From the NCBI RefSeq assembly GCF_902459685.1, contig NZ_CABPSF010000002.1:1116001-1180000 (forward strand): 64,000 nucleotides of DNA, in the 5' to 3' direction. The translations under genes were made by a program, and so were the position numbers. This DNA comes from Pandoraea iniqua. GTDB taxonomy: Bacteria; Pseudomonadota; Gammaproteobacteria; Burkholderiales; Burkholderiaceae. The notes under the pieces are model-generated. The model did not search any database. It was not told the origin of the DNA and saw nothing but the letters and a program-made list of their open reading frames with translations. Every line of letters starts with the position of its first letter. Position 1 is the stretch's first letter. Shown here one piece after another: positions 35,604 through 47,345 of the stretch.

Positions 35604-36980
35604 ATGACTGAAGAAAAGAAGAAGCGCCCCGCCAAACTGGCTGGGGTCAAGGGCATGAACGACATTCTTCCGCAGGACGAAGCCCTGTGGGAGTTTTTTG
35701 AAGAATCGGTGCGCGCCATGTTGCGCGCGTACGGCTATCAGCAGATCCGTACGCCGATTCTCGAGCACACGCAGCTGTTCACGCGCGGCATCGGCGAAGT
35801 GACCGATATCGTCGAGAAAGAGATGTACAGCTTCACCGATTCGCTCAACGGCGAGCAGCTCACGATGCGTCCGGAAGGCACGGCCGCAGCAGTGCGCGCC
35901 ACGCTTGAGCACAATCTGCTGTACAGCGGCCCGAAGCGCCTGTGGTACTTCGGCCCGATGTTCCGCCATGAAAAGCCGCAACGCGGCCGCTATCGTCAGT
36001 TCCATCAGGTCGGCGTGGAAGCGCTCGGTCTGGCGGGCCCCGATGCGGACGTCGAAATCATTCTGATGTGCCAGCGCCTGTGGGACGATCTCGGCCTGAC
36101 CGGCATCCATCTGCAACTGAATTCGCTGGGGCAGGGCGAAGAGCGCGCACGTCACCGTGCCGATCTGATCGCCTACCTCGAGAAGCACGTCGACCTGCTC
36201 GATGAAGATGGCCAGCGCCGTCTTTACACCAATCCGCTGCGCGTGCTCGACACGAAGAACCCGGCGATGCAGGCGATGGTCGAAGCAGCACCGAAGTTGA
36301 TCGACTACCTCGGCGAAGACTCGATCAAGCATTTCGAGGGCGTGCAGTCGCTGCTCAAGGCGAACAACATTCCCTTTACTATCAACCCCCGTCTGGTGCG
36401 TGGTCTCGACTACTACAATCTGACCGTGTTCGAGTGGGTGACCGACAAGCTCGGCGCGCAGGGTACGGTGGCGGGCGGCGGTCGTTACGATCCGCTGGTC
36501 GAGCAACTCGGTGGCGATGCCACGCCGGCGTGCGGCTGGGCGATGGGTGTCGAGCGCATTCTCGAACTGCTGCGCGAAGACGATCTCGTGCCGCAGGCGG
36601 AAGGGGCTGACGTGTATGTCGTGCATCAGGGCGAAGCCGCCGTGGCGCCGGCACTGATCGCCGCAGAACGCATGCGCGACGCGGGCCTGAATGTCGTGTT
36701 CCATTGCAGCCCGGACGGCAAGGGCAGCAGCTTCAAGTCGCAGATGAAGCGTGCGGACGCGAGCGGTGCAAGCTTCGCGATCATCGTCGGTGAGAACGAA
36801 GTGGCAGCAGGCACGGCAGTGGTCAAGCACCTGCGCGCCGCCGATCCGTCGAACAATCAGACGAGCGTGCCGTTCGAAGGTCTCGCCGAGCACCTGATCG
36901 ATGCCATCGTCGCGAGTGCCGACGAAAGCGTGAATGAAAGCCTGTCCAGCAATGGCGCGGGCAACGAAACGATTCACTAA
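35604..36980 (+). CDS. hisS: Histidyl-tRNA synthetase
   Basis: The 458-residue class II synthetase shows motif 1 around [10 protein letters not shown], motif 2 as [14 protein letters not shown], the HisA block [12 protein letters not shown] and motif 3 [11 protein letters not shown]-terminal anticodon-binding domain (about 335-430) follows. It charges tRNA-His. It ends with a short Ser/Asn-rich tail. It precedes yfgM with a 32-nt gap. Confidence 0.97.
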   Translation: MTEEKKKRPAKLAGVKGMNDILPQDEALWEFFEESVRAMLRAYGYQQIRTPILEHTQLFTRGIGEVTDIVEKEMYSFTDSLNGEQLTMRPEGTAAAVRATLEHNLLYSGPKRLWYFGPMFRHEKPQRGRYRQFHQVGVEALGLAGPDADVEIILMCQRLWDDLGLTGIHLQLNSLGQGEERARHRADLIAYLEKHVDLLDEDGQRRLYTNPLRVLDTKNPAMQAMVEAAPKLIDYLGEDSIKHFEGVQSLLKANNIPFTINPRLVRGLDYYNLTVFEWVTDKLGAQGTVAGGGRYDPLVEQLGGDATPACGWAMGVERILELLREDDLVPQAEGADVYVVHQGEAAVAPALIAAERMRDAGLNVVFHCSPDGKGSSFKSQMKRADASGASFAIIVGENEVAAGTAVVKHLRAADPSNNQTSVPFEGLAEHLIDAIVASADESVNESLSSNGAGNETIH

Positions 36981-37012
36981 TCCAAGACGCCAGACACGGA
37001 GAGCCCCGGCGA

Positions 37013-37642
37013 ATGAGCAGCTATCACGAGGAACAGGAACAGATCGAGAACGTAAAGGCCTGGTGGCAGCAGTACGGCAATTACGTTATCTGGACGCTGG
37101 TCGTCATCATGCTGGCCTATGGCGGCTGGAATCTGTGGCGCTATTACGAGCGCAAGCAGACGGTCGAGGCCGGCGTGCTGTACGGCGAGCTGGCCACGGC
37201 CATCGACGCGAAAGACAAGGCGAGGGTGACCCGTATCGCGTCGGATATGGAAAGCAAGTTCAGTGGCACGCCGTACGCGCAGATGACCGCGCTGCTGGCG
37301 GCCAAGTCGCTCTCGGACGCGGGTGACGCGGCGGGCGCCAAGGCACAGTTGCAGTGGGCGGTGTCGAATGCCAAGGACGACGAGTACAAGCAACTGGCCA
37401 AGCTGCGTCTGGCCGGCGTGCTGCTCGACGAGAAGGCGTACGACGAAGCACTCAAGATGCTCGACAGTCCGCCGGCGCCTTATGAGGGGCTGTTTGCCGA
37501 TCGTCGTGGCGACGTGCTCGTTGCGCAGAGCAAGGTGGCCGACGCACGCACCGCTTACAAGCTGGCACTCGACAAGCTCGACAAGCAGGATTCGGGCATG
37601 CGCCAGTTCGTGCAGTTCAAGCTCGACGCACTGGGCGCCTGA
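37013..37642 (+). CDS. yfgM: YfgM-family tetratricopeptide protein
   Basis: The 209-residue single-pass inner-membrane protein has a cytoplasmic N-terminus (SSYHEEQEQIENVKAWWQQYGN), one helix (VIWTLVVIMLAYGGWNLW) and a periplasmic TPR-like domain. It matches YfgM, which associates with the SecYEG/PpiD chaperone network. The location between hisS and bamB is the conserved one. Confidence 0.9.
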   Translation: MSSYHEEQEQIENVKAWWQQYGNYVIWTLVVIMLAYGGWNLWRYYERKQTVEAGVLYGELATAIDAKDKARVTRIASDMESKFSGTPYAQMTALLAAKSLSDAGDAAGAKAQLQWAVSNAKDDEYKQLAKLRLAGVLLDEKAYDEALKMLDSPPAPYEGLFADRRGDVLVAQSKVADARTAYKLALDKLDKQDSGMRQFVQFKLDALGA

Positions 37643-37697
37643 AGCGCGCCGGAATTTCATTGGCAGTATTACCCTCTCATAACGCATAACCGGGTAC

Positions 37698-38906
37698 ATG
37701 ATGATCCTTAACGACTTCCGTCGATCGATGTCGAACACGCAGTCCGACGCGGGCTCGCGCCGTGGTTTTTCCCAGCGCGCAGGCAGCGCGGTACTGACGC
37801 TCGCGGTGCTCGGCACGCTGGGTGGTTGTGGCATCTTCAGCAGCAAGCCGCCGCATGAGCCGACGCCGCTGACGGAGATCAAGCAGGCGTTGACCGTCAA
37901 GCAGATCTGGACGGCGAGCGTGGGCAAGGCGGGTGACTACAGCTTTGCACCGGTGGCGGTCGGGAATGCCGTGTTTGCGGCAGGGGCCAATGGCAGCATC
38001 GTGCGTTTGGATGCCGATACCGGCGCCTCGAATTGGACGGCCAAGGCTGACAGCAGCATCACCGCCGGCCCGGGCAGCGACGGCGAGACGACGGTGGTCG
38101 CTACGCAAAAGGGCGACGTGATCGCGTTCGATCATGACGGCAAGCAGTCGTGGAAGGCCAATGCCGGCAGCGAAGTGCTGACGGCGCCGCTGGTGGGTCG
38201 TGGGCTGGTGGTCGTGCGAGCGATCAACAACCGTGTGACGGCATTCGATTCGGGCACGGGTTCGGTGCGTTGGTCGTACTCGCAGCCGTCGACGACGCTG
38301 ACGCTGCGTACCGGCACGGGCATGACGTTCCTGGGTGACCGCGCGGTCGTGACCGGCTTCCCGGGCGGCAAGATGGTGGCGCTCGATGCGAACACCGGCA
38401 ACCCGCTGTGGGTGACGCCGCTGTCGTATCCGAAGGGCGTGACCGAAGTCGAGCGTGTGAACGACGTGACCGGCTCGCCGGTCGTGTTCGGCCGTCAGGT
38501 GTGCGGTGCCACGTTCCAGGGCCGCGTCGGCTGTGCGGACGTGCAGACGGGTAACGGCCTGTGGGCACGTGACTTCTCGTCGCCAAACGGCGTGACGCAA
38601 GACGAACGTGTGGTGGCAGCGGTCAATACCGACGGTGCCGTCTACGCGTTCAACGCTGCCGATGGCAGTACACTGTGGCAGAACGACAAACTCAAGTACC
38701 GTGATCTGTCGGCACCGCTGGCCCTCGGCCGTGTGGTGGTGGTAGGCGACAAGCAGGGCTATCTGCATTTCCTGTCGCGTGACAACGGCGATATCCTCGC
38801 CCGCGTGAAGTTGAGCGGTGCGATCAGCGTACAGCCGATCATCGCTGGCCAGACGCTGGTTGTGCAAACGCGCGACGGCAACATCTACGGCTTCCGACCG
38901 GATTAA
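37698..38906 (+). CDS. bamB: Outer-membrane assembly lipoprotein BamB
   Basis: The 402-residue protein has a lipobox (TLGGC) and repeated PQQ-type beta-propeller blades (for example VRLDADTGASNWTAK, MVALDANTGNPLWVTP, VYAFNAADGSTLWQND). It helps the BAM complex insert beta-barrels, which would include the FapF-like channel. ATG 37728 is a plausible alternative start and would give a 34-residue signal. A hairpin terminator separates it from der. Confidence 0.93.
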   Translation: MMILNDFRRSMSNTQSDAGSRRGFSQRAGSAVLTLAVLGTLGGCGIFSSKPPHEPTPLTEIKQALTVKQIWTASVGKAGDYSFAPVAVGNAVFAAGANGSIVRLDADTGASNWTAKADSSITAGPGSDGETTVVATQKGDVIAFDHDGKQSWKANAGSEVLTAPLVGRGLVVVRAINNRVTAFDSGTGSVRWSYSQPSTTLTLRTGTGMTFLGDRAVVTGFPGGKMVALDANTGNPLWVTPLSYPKGVTEVERVNDVTGSPVVFGRQVCGATFQGRVGCADVQTGNGLWARDFSSPNGVTQDERVVAAVNTDGAVYAFNAADGSTLWQNDKLKYRDLSAPLALGRVVVVGDKQGYLHFLSRDNGDILARVKLSGAISVQPIIAGQTLVVQTRDGNIYGFRPD

Positions 38907-38940
38907 CCGGTTATCGGCAGCACCCGGGCATTTTCCGGGA

Positions 38941-38972
38941 ACGGCCGGCAGCGCGCCGGCCGTATTCGTTTT
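38941..38972 (+). terminator. Terminator between bamB and der
   Basis: ACGGCCGGC/GCCGGCCGT with a 5-nt loop is followed by ATTCGTTTTT, 13 nt before the der ATG. It may act as an attenuator, since no strong der promoter is seen. Confidence 0.7.
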
Positions 38973-38984
38973 TAGGGCTTATTC

Positions 38985-40322
38985 ATGAAACCCGTGATCG
39001 CGCTCGTAGGGCGCCCCAACGTCGGCAAATCGACGCTATTCAACCGTTTGACCCGCTCGCGCGACGCCCTCGTCGCCGATATGCCCGGGCTCACGCGCGA
39101 CCGTCACTATGGCGAGGGGCGTGTTGGCGAGCATCCGTATCTGGTCATCGATACCGGCGGTTTCGAACCGGTCGCCAAAGACGGCATTTACCACGAGATG
39201 GCCAAGCAGACGCGCCAGGCCGTGGTCGAAGCCGACGTGGTGATCTACATCGTCGACGGCCGTCAGGGCCTCACGCCGCAAGACCAGATCATTGCCGAGT
39301 ATCTGCGCAAGACCGGTCGCAAGATCATGCTCGTGGTCAACAAGGCCGAGGGCATGAAGTACACCACGGTCGCCAACGATTTCTATGAACTCGGTCTGGG
39401 CGATCCGCTGGCGATTTCGGCCGCCCACGGCGACGGCGTGCGCGAAGTCATCGACGAGGCACTGGCGCCGTTCTACGCCAATCAGGACGAGAACGAGACG
39501 GAAGAGAAGGGCGATGGCCGCGTACGCATCGCCATCGTCGGCCGTCCGAACGTCGGTAAGTCGACGCTCGTGAACACGCTGCTCGGCGAAGAGCGCGTGA
39601 TCGCGTTCGACATGCCGGGGACAACGCGCGATTCGATTCACATCGAATTCGAGCGGCAGGGCAAGAATTACACGCTGATCGACACGGCCGGTTTGCGCCG
39701 CCGCGGCAAGGTGTTCGAGGCCGTCGAGAAGTTCTCGGTTGTGAAAACACTTCAATCGATTGCCGACGCCAACGTGGTGATCCTGATGCTGGATGCCCGT
39801 CAGGACATCTCCGATCAAGACGCCCACATCGCAGGCTTCATCGTCGAATCGGGCCGTGCACTGGTGGTGGGCGTGAACAAGTGGGACGGTCTGGACGAGT
39901 ACACGCGTGACCAGACCAAGCAGGAATTGGAGCGCAAGCTCAAATTCCTGGGCTTCGCCAGCTTCCACTTCATTTCAGCGGTGCGCGCGACCGGCATCGG
40001 TGCGCTGATGCGCTCGGTGGACGAAGCGTACGCCGCGGCCATGAGCAAGCTGCCTACGCCGAAGCTCACGCGTGCCTTGGAAGAGGCCGTGGAGCACCAG
40101 CAACCGCGTCGCTCCGGCTTCTCGCGTCCCAAGCTGCGTTATGCGCACCAAGGGGGCTCGAATCCGCCGATCATCATCATCCACGGGAACAATCTCGATG
40201 GGGTGACCGACAGCTATCGCCGCTACTTAGAGAACCGTTTCCGCGAAACTTTTAAGTTGAAGGGGACTCCATTACGCATAGAGTTCCGGAACAGCGCGAA
40301 CCCTTACGCCAAGGGCGAGTGA
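38985..40322 (+). CDS. der: Ribosome-assembly GTPase Der
   Basis: The 445-residue protein has two tandem GTPase domains, each with GRPNVGKST (near residues 8-16 and 184-192) and DMPG/DTAG/NKxD motifs. A KH-like C-terminal domain with [12 protein letters not shown] follows. It acts in 50S subunit maturation. hfq follows after a promoter-containing gap. Confidence 0.97.
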   Translation: MKPVIALVGRPNVGKSTLFNRLTRSRDALVADMPGLTRDRHYGEGRVGEHPYLVIDTGGFEPVAKDGIYHEMAKQTRQAVVEADVVIYIVDGRQGLTPQDQIIAEYLRKTGRKIMLVVNKAEGMKYTTVANDFYELGLGDPLAISAAHGDGVREVIDEALAPFYANQDENETEEKGDGRVRIAIVGRPNVGKSTLVNTLLGEERVIAFDMPGTTRDSIHIEFERQGKNYTLIDTAGLRRRGKVFEAVEKFSVVKTLQSIADANVVILMLDARQDISDQDAHIAGFIVESGRALVVGVNKWDGLDEYTRDQTKQELERKLKFLGFASFHFISAVRATGIGALMRSVDEAYAAAMSKLPTPKLTRALEEAVEHQQPRRSGFSRPKLRYAHQGGSNPPIIIIHGNNLDGVTDSYRRYLENRFRETFKLKGTPLRIEFRNSANPYAKGE

Positions 40323-40369
40323 AAGCCCGTCCGGGGCGGGGTTTTGCTGGCGACGCTAGCAAAATCGGC

Positions 40370-40375
40370 TATAGT
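40370..40375 (+). promoter_or_regulatory. -10 element of hfq
   Basis: TATAGT lies 72 bp before the hfq ATG in the der-hfq gap. It is preceded by an AAAATCGGC stretch without a clear -35. Confidence 0.4.
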
Positions 40376-40447
40376 GTGGGAGTCAGGGTGGGAAGCGCGC
40401 ACACGCCCTGGCTACGGTCATTTGCTAAAAATACAATGGAGTAACTT

Positions 40448-40684
40448 ATGAGCAACAAAGGGCAACTTCTACAAGACCCGTTTCTGAACGCCTTGCGTAA
40501 GGAGCATGTTCCCGTCTCGATCTATCTGGTCAACGGTATCAAGCTGCAGGGAAACATTGAGTCGTTTGACCAGTATGTCGTCCTGCTGCGTAACACGGTC
40601 ACCCAAATGGTTTACAAGCACGCCATTTCGACGGTCGTGCCTGCGCGTCCGGTGAATTTCCATCCGGAAGCCGAGCAGTCCTGA
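40448..40684 (+). CDS. hfq: RNA chaperone Hfq
   Basis: The 78-residue Sm-like hexamer subunit has Sm1 ([28 protein letters not shown]) and Sm2 ([14 protein letters not shown]), with the family residues for proximal-face RNA binding. It lacks a long C-terminal tail. It mediates sRNA-mRNA pairing. A long hairpin follows before hflX. Confidence 0.98.
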   Translation: MSNKGQLLQDPFLNALRKEHVPVSIYLVNGIKLQGNIESFDQYVVLLRNTVTQMVYKHAISTVVPARPVNFHPEAEQS

Positions 40685-40691
40685 TTCAGGC

Positions 40692-40730
40692 TCGCCCGAC
40701 CGGGAGTCACTCCGGCCGGGCGAATTTCTC
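40692..40730 (+). terminator. Terminator-like hairpin between hfq and hflX
   Basis: Long imperfect arms (TCGCCCGaCCGGgAGT / ACTcCGGcCGGGCGA) are followed by ATTTCTCTT. It lies 18 nt before the hflX TTG start and may attenuate hflX. Confidence 0.7.
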
Positions 40731-40747
40731 TTCCCGCCATCCCGCTC

Positions 40748-41953
40748 TTGTCCAACAGCCACGAAACCCATCCCCTGCGTAGTTTGATCACAAACGCCGC
40801 CCTCGTCGGCATCGATTTCGGCAAGCTCGATTTCGAAGCCAGTCTCCAGGAACTTGACCTTCTGACGAAATCCGCAGGCGCCAAGCCTGTCGTCAGCATT
40901 ACCGGTCGTCGCCATAGCCCAGATGCCAAGCTGTTCATCGGTAGCGGTAAAGCCGAAGAACTGCGCGCTGCGATCGAAGAGCACGACGTCGATCTGGTCA
41001 TTTTCAATCACGCCCTGACACCGGGTCAGCAGCGTAACCTCGAACACCTTCTGCAAACGCGCGTCGTCGACCGCACCAGCCTGATTCTCGATATCTTCGC
41101 CCAACGTGCGAAGAGTCACGAAGGCAAGTTGCAGGTCGAGCTCGCGCAGTTGCAGTACCTGTCCACGCGCCTCGTGCGCGCCTGGACTCACCTGGAACGT
41201 CAGAAGGGCGGTATCGGCCTGCGCGGCCCTGGCGAAACGCAGCTCGAGACCGACCGCCGTCTGCTCGGCGAGCGCGTGAAGTCGCTGGGTATCCGGCTGG
41301 ACCGGCTCAAGCGTCAGCACGATACGCAACGCCGGGCGCGTCAGCGCAGCGGCACGATGTCGATTTCGCTCGTCGGCTATACGAACGCGGGCAAATCGAC
41401 GCTGTTCAACGCGATGACCAAGGCCAATGCCTACGCGGCTGACCAGCTTTTCGCGACACTCGACACGACGTCGCGTCGCGTTTATCTGGGAGAAGTCGGG
41501 AACATCGTGCTATCGGATACTGTCGGATTCATCCGCGAGTTGCCTCACCAGTTGGTGGCGGCATTCCGGGCGACACTTGAGGAAACGGTACACGCCGACA
41601 TGCTGCTGCATGTGGTGGATGCCTCGAGTCAGGTGCGCAAGGAGCAGATGGCCGAGGTCAACGCCGTGCTGGCGGAGATCGATGCTGCGAACATCCCGCA
41701 GATTCTCGTCTGGAACAAGATCGACGCGGTGCCGGAACTGGCCGCACAAGGGCCGAGAATCGAGCGGGACGAGAGCGGACGCATCACGCGCGTGTTTTTG
41801 AGCGCGCGTACCGGTCAGGGCCTCGACCTGCTGCGCGAGGCCATTACCGAGGCGGTTGTGGCCGGCACTGCTGGGTTACAATCGCAACACGAAGCGCCCG
41901 ATGTCCGGCTCATCGACCGTTGGGACGATGTGCCGCGCGCAGAAGACAGATAA
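40748..41953 (+). CDS. hflX: Ribosome-associated GTPase HflX
   Basis: The 401-residue protein has an N-terminal nucleotide-binding domain and a coiled segment (GIGLRGPGETQLETDRRLL), then a GTPase domain with GYTNAGKSTLFN, DTVGFI and NKID. It splits or rescues stalled ribosomes under stress. The start is TTG 40748; no better ATG fits the conserved N-terminus. TACAAT at 41877-41882 near its end may be a promoter for hflK. Confidence 0.94.
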   Translation: MSNSHETHPLRSLITNAALVGIDFGKLDFEASLQELDLLTKSAGAKPVVSITGRRHSPDAKLFIGSGKAEELRAAIEEHDVDLVIFNHALTPGQQRNLEHLLQTRVVDRTSLILDIFAQRAKSHEGKLQVELAQLQYLSTRLVRAWTHLERQKGGIGLRGPGETQLETDRRLLGERVKSLGIRLDRLKRQHDTQRRARQRSGTMSISLVGYTNAGKSTLFNAMTKANAYAADQLFATLDTTSRRVYLGEVGNIVLSDTVGFIRELPHQLVAAFRATLEETVHADMLLHVVDASSQVRKEQMAEVNAVLAEIDAANIPQILVWNKIDAVPELAAQGPRIERDESGRITRVFLSARTGQGLDLLREAITEAVVAGTAGLQSQHEAPDVRLIDRWDDVPRAEDR

Positions 41954-42190
41954 CACGAGACGTCACACCGTGATGGTGCGGCTGCCGCGGGGAACACTGG
42001 CAGCACCGCCTGAAACGGGTGACGAACTGGCAAGAGACTAGACGGAGGCCGGGCAAGGCCGCCGATCGGCAAACCAGATTCGGGAACCACGCGCAACCGG
42101 CAACACGCGCGCTCCGAAACGCGGCGCGCCGGTCGCAACGCCAAGACCGCTTCAGTCACCACGCTTCTACCTATGCTTCCAAGAGCTTTG

Positions 42191-43528
42191 ATGCGACGAG
42201 TTGGCTTGACTTTCTCCCTGAACGACCCGCGCTGGGGGCGGGACGGCGGCGGCGATACGCCGTCCGGCAATCAGGAGCCGAATCGGCCCGACCGTTCAAA
42301 CACGCCGAATCCTCAAGATCAGAAAGAACCCCCGCGTGGACCGCAAGGCCCGCAGCAGGATGGTCCGCCTGATCTCGACGAACTTTGGCGCGACTTCAAT
42401 CGCCGTCTGAACCGTATCTTCGGCCGCAAGGGCGGCGGAGGCGGTAATGGTGGCGGTTCCAACAACTACACGGGCGGCTCGCGCGGCTCGGGTATCGGTG
42501 TCGGCATCGTCGTCGCCATCGCTTTCCTGATCTGGCTCGCCACCGGCGTGTTCATCGTGCAGGAAGGGCAGGTTGGCGTCGTTACGCAATTCGGCAAGTA
42601 CAAATACACGACGACCTCGGGTATTCAGTGGCGCCTGCCGTATCCGATCCAAGCGGTCGAGATCGTGAACATGTCGCAGATCCGATCGGTCGAAGTCGGC
42701 CGTTCGAGCACGGTTCGCGATACCGCGCTGAAGGACTCGTCGATGCTTACCGGCGATGAGAACATCATCGACGTGCGCTTCGCCGTGCAGTACCGGATCA
42801 AGGATGCGACCGAGTTCCTGTTCAATAACGTGGACGCCGAATCGTCGGTGAATCTTGCCGCACAAACCGCTGTGCGCGAAATCGTGGGCAAGAACAAGAT
42901 GGACTTCGTGCTGTATTCCGGCCGCGAAGAAATTGCCAACGAACTGGTCACGTCGATTCAACGCATTCTCGACACGTACAAGACGGGCATTCTCGTCACG
43001 AGCGTGACGATGCAAAGCGTGCAGCCGCCGGAGCAGGTGCAAGCCGCGTTCGACGATGCGGTGAAGGCCGGTCAGGATCTGGAGCGCTCCAAGAACGAAG
43101 CACAGGCGTATGCCAACGACGTGATTCCGCGTGCCAAGGGTACGGCATCGCGTCTGACCGAAGAGGCGGCCGGTTACAAGGCGCGCGTCGTGTCGCAGGC
43201 GCAGGGTGATGCCGATCGCTTCAAGTCGGTGCAGGAAGCCTATGCCAAGGCACCTGGCGTGATTCGCGAGCGCATGTATCTCGATACGATGCAGCAGATC
43301 TACTCGCGCACCACGAAGATCATGGTGGACTCGAAGAACAACAGCCTGTTGTATTTGCCGTTGGACAAGATCATGGATCGCACACGCAGCGACGCGTCGA
43401 CCCCGGCACCGGCCTCCGGTGCGGGCACGAACGCTGCGACGGGCTCGGCGGCTGCCGACGATGCCACGGATATCGACCATGATCGATCGCGCGCGGCACT
43501 GCGCAACCGCGACCGCGATTCACGCTAA
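42191..43528 (+). CDS. hflK: FtsH protease modulator HflK
   Basis: The 445-residue protein has a Gly/Pro/Asn-rich cytoplasmic N-terminus including NDPRWGRDGGG. A transmembrane helix (IGVGIVVAIAFLIWLATGVF) follows, then an SPFH/band-7 domain ending near residue 390 and an Ala/Ser-rich tail. With HflC it forms a cage around FtsH. ATG 42191 (AAGAG 6 nt upstream) is preferred; ATG 42173 adds six residues. hflC follows 12 nt later. Confidence 0.94.
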   Translation: MRRVGLTFSLNDPRWGRDGGGDTPSGNQEPNRPDRSNTPNPQDQKEPPRGPQGPQQDGPPDLDELWRDFNRRLNRIFGRKGGGGGNGGGSNNYTGGSRGSGIGVGIVVAIAFLIWLATGVFIVQEGQVGVVTQFGKYKYTTTSGIQWRLPYPIQAVEIVNMSQIRSVEVGRSSTVRDTALKDSSMLTGDENIIDVRFAVQYRIKDATEFLFNNVDAESSVNLAAQTAVREIVGKNKMDFVLYSGREEIANELVTSIQRILDTYKTGILVTSVTMQSVQPPEQVQAAFDDAVKAGQDLERSKNEAQAYANDVIPRAKGTASRLTEEAAGYKARVVSQAQGDADRFKSVQEAYAKAPGVIRERMYLDTMQQIYSRTTKIMVDSKNNSLLYLPLDKIMDRTRSDASTPAPASGAGTNAATGSAAADDATDIDHDRSRAALRNRDRDSR

Positions 43529-43540
43529 GGGGATAAGCGC

Positions 43541-44440
43541 ATGAACCGTATTGGAACCATTATTGTCGCGCTGATCGTTTTGCTGATCGTGCTTGCCTCG
43601 ACCATGTTCGTGGTGGATCAGCGTCGTTACGCCGTCGTGTTTTCGCTCGGCGAAATCAAAGATGTCTATGGCCAGCCGGGCCTGAAGTTCAAGTTGCCGC
43701 CGCCGCTCCAGACCGTGCTGTATCTGGACAAGCGCATCATGACCATCGACAACCCGGAGCCGGAACGCTTCATCACGGCCGAGAAGAAGAACCTCATCGT
43801 CGACTCGTATGTAAAGTGGCGCATCGTCGACCCGCGCAAGTTCTACGTGAGCTTCAAGGGCGACAACCGTCTCGCACAGGACCGTCTGACGCAGCAGATT
43901 CGCTCGGCCTTGCAGGAAGCCTTTACGAAGCGCACGGTGACCGAAGTCGTGTCGTCGCAGCGTGAGCAGGTGATGCAGTGGGTCAAGCAGAAGGTTGGCG
44001 AGGATGCCGCGCAAGTGGGTATCGAGATCGTCGACGTGCGTATGCGCCGTGTCGATTTGGCCGCCGGTATCAGCGATTCGGTGTACAGCCGGATGGCCGC
44101 CGAGCGTAAGCGTGTGGCGAACGAGTTGCGTTCGACCGGCGCCGCAGAAGCCGAGCAGATTCGTGCCGATGCCGACCGTCAGCGTGACGTCGTTGTGGCC
44201 GAAGCTTACGCCAAGGCGCAACAGGTGAAGGGCGAGGGCGATGCTGCCGCCGCCAACATCTATGCACAAGCGTTTGGCCGTGACCCGCAGTTTGCTCAGT
44301 TCTACCAGAGCCTCGAAGCGTACAAGGCGACCTTCCGTGACAAGAAGGACGTGATCATTGCCGATCCGAACAGCGATTTCTTCCGTTTCATGCGGAGTTC
44401 GGGCGGTGCTGGCGCGACAGCCGGAAAAGCGGGAAAATAG
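43541..44440 (+). CDS. hflC: FtsH protease modulator HflC
   Basis: The 299-residue membrane-anchored SPFH protein has an N-terminal helix IGTIIVALIVLLIVLASTMFV, then a band-7 domain (VVFSLGEIKDVYGQPGLKFKLP) and a C-terminal coiled region. It is the partner of HflK. A hairpin at 44466-44490 follows. Confidence 0.95.
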   Translation: MNRIGTIIVALIVLLIVLASTMFVVDQRRYAVVFSLGEIKDVYGQPGLKFKLPPPLQTVLYLDKRIMTIDNPEPERFITAEKKNLIVDSYVKWRIVDPRKFYVSFKGDNRLAQDRLTQQIRSALQEAFTKRTVTEVVSSQREQVMQWVKQKVGEDAAQVGIEIVDVRMRRVDLAAGISDSVYSRMAAERKRVANELRSTGAAEAEQIRADADRQRDVVVAEAYAKAQQVKGEGDAAAANIYAQAFGRDPQFAQFYQSLEAYKATFRDKKDVIIADPNSDFFRFMRSSGGAGATAGKAGK

Positions 44441-44465
44441 CCCCCTTGACACCCGAGTAGCCGTC

Positions 44466-44490
44466 ACCGCCCGCGTCAACCGCGGGCGGT
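44466..44490 (+). repeat. Stable hairpin after hflC
   Basis: The perfect 10-bp stem ACCGCCCGCG/CGCGGGCGGT with a 5-nt loop has only GGCATTTT behind it. It is either a weak terminator or an mRNA-stabilising structure. Confidence 0.55.
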
Positions 44491-44512
44491 GGCATTTTGG
44501 CCGAGTCCCCCC

Positions 44513-44704
44513 GTGACCAGCAGCACCCTCATTCTCGCTTTAGCCCTCATGCTGATTGTCGAGGGTTTGTTTCCGTTCGTCGCCCCGGACCGGTGGCGGC
44601 AAAGTTTTCGTAAAATAACGGAAATGCCGTCCGGCCAGATCCGATTCTTCGGTCTGGCCGCCGTGTCGCTGGGGCTGATTCTGATGCTGCTGGCCGATCA
44701 CTAA
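44513..44704 (+). CDS. DUF2065 family small membrane protein
   Basis: The 63-residue protein has two hydrophobic helices (STLILALALMLIVEGLFPFVAP and FFGLAAVSLGLILMLLAD) joined by a short loop (DRWRQSFRKITEMPSGQI). It is a family of unknown function typically found after hflC. The GTG at 44513 is chosen; a GTG at 44489 would add eight residues and overlap the preceding hairpin. Confidence 0.85.
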   Translation: MTSSTLILALALMLIVEGLFPFVAPDRWRQSFRKITEMPSGQIRFFGLAAVSLGLILMLLADH

Positions 44705-44743
44705 AAGGTGCGCTTTGCGCGCCGTCTGAATACCGAAATACCC

Positions 44744-45904
44744 ATGCCGAACTGGCTACTCCCTGAAAATATCGCCGACGTGCTGCCGTCCGAGGCGCGC
44801 AAGATCGAAGATCTGCGCCGGCTCATGCTCGATCGTTTCCGCACCTACGGCTATGAGCTCGTCATGCCGCCGATGCTCGAGTACGTCGAGTCGCTGCTGA
44901 CCGGCACCGGTCACGACCTCGATCTGCGCACGTTCAAGCTGGTCGACCAGCTCTCCGGCCGCACGATGGGGCTTCGCGCCGACATCACGCCGCAGATTGC
45001 CCGTATCGATGCCCACTTGCTCAACCGCAAGGGCGTGACGCGCCTGTGCTATGCCGGCAGCGTGCTGTTCACGCGCCCGCGTAACCTGCTCGCCACGCGT
45101 GAGCCGTTCCAGATCGGTGCGGAAATCTTCGGCCATGGCGGGCTGGAGGCGGATCTCGAGATTCAGGAGTTGCTGCTGTTCTGCCTGCGTCTGGCGGGTC
45201 TCAAGCAAATTCGTATCGACCTTTGCCACGCGGGCGTGCTCGAGGCGCTGATCGACAGCGTGCCGGTGGCCGAGGCGCGGGAGAGCGAGTTGTTCGGCGC
45301 GCTGGCGACGAAGGACGTTCCCCAGCTTCAGGCGCTGACGCAGGATTTGCCGGTTCACGTGCGCGATGCCCTGCTGGCACTGACCACACTGTATGGCGAG
45401 CCCGCCGAGACGCTGGCGCGTGCCCGTAAGGCGTTGCCCGACCTGCCCGGCGTGACCGCGGCACTGGACGATCTGGACTATCTGGCGGCGTCGCAGAGCA
45501 AGGACGGACAGGCCGAGTTGTCGATCGATCTGGCCGATTTGCGCGGCTACCAGTATCACAGCGGCGTGATGTTCGCCGCGTATGTCGACGGCATTCCGAA
45601 TGCGATTGCGCGCGGCGGCCGGTACGACAAGGTCGGTCAGGCGTTCGGGCGTGATCGTCCGGCAACCGGGTTTTCGCTGGATTTGCGTGAGTTGGCGGCA
45701 ATTTCGCCAGTGGAAGCGCGCAGTAACGCGATTTTGGCGCCTGCGGACGACGTGCCGGGGTTGCGCACTAAGATCGAGAGCCTGCGCGACGCCGGTGAGG
45801 TGGTTATCCGCATGCTGCCGGGCCACGATCAAGACTTCGAGGAGTTCACGGGAGACCGCGTTCTCGTTGAGAAAGATGGCCAGTGGGTTGTGACACCCCG
45901 GTGA
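44744..45904 (+). CDS. hisZ: ATP phosphoribosyltransferase regulatory subunit HisZ
   Basis: The 386-residue HisRS-like protein has class II catalytic-fold motifs ([26 protein letters not shown]-like IARGGRYD) but no anticodon-binding domain. In bacteria with short HisG, HisZ activates the first step of histidine synthesis. It starts at MPNWLLPEN; 12 upstream in-frame codons are discarded. Synteny hflC-DUF2065-hisZ-purA is conserved in betaproteobacteria. Confidence 0.95.
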   Translation: MPNWLLPENIADVLPSEARKIEDLRRLMLDRFRTYGYELVMPPMLEYVESLLTGTGHDLDLRTFKLVDQLSGRTMGLRADITPQIARIDAHLLNRKGVTRLCYAGSVLFTRPRNLLATREPFQIGAEIFGHGGLEADLEIQELLLFCLRLAGLKQIRIDLCHAGVLEALIDSVPVAEARESELFGALATKDVPQLQALTQDLPVHVRDALLALTTLYGEPAETLARARKALPDLPGVTAALDDLDYLAASQSKDGQAELSIDLADLRGYQYHSGVMFAAYVDGIPNAIARGGRYDKVGQAFGRDRPATGFSLDLRELAAISPVEARSNAILAPADDVPGLRTKIESLRDAGEVVIRMLPGHDQDFEEFTGDRVLVEKDGQWVVTPR

Positions 45905-45944
45905 ATCCGCTGAAAAAAGCGGCACTAGCGTACCCCAACACGGG

Positions 45945-47318
<1,374 letters not shown>

Positions 47319-47345
47319 GACCCCGTAGGATTGGAACGGCACACC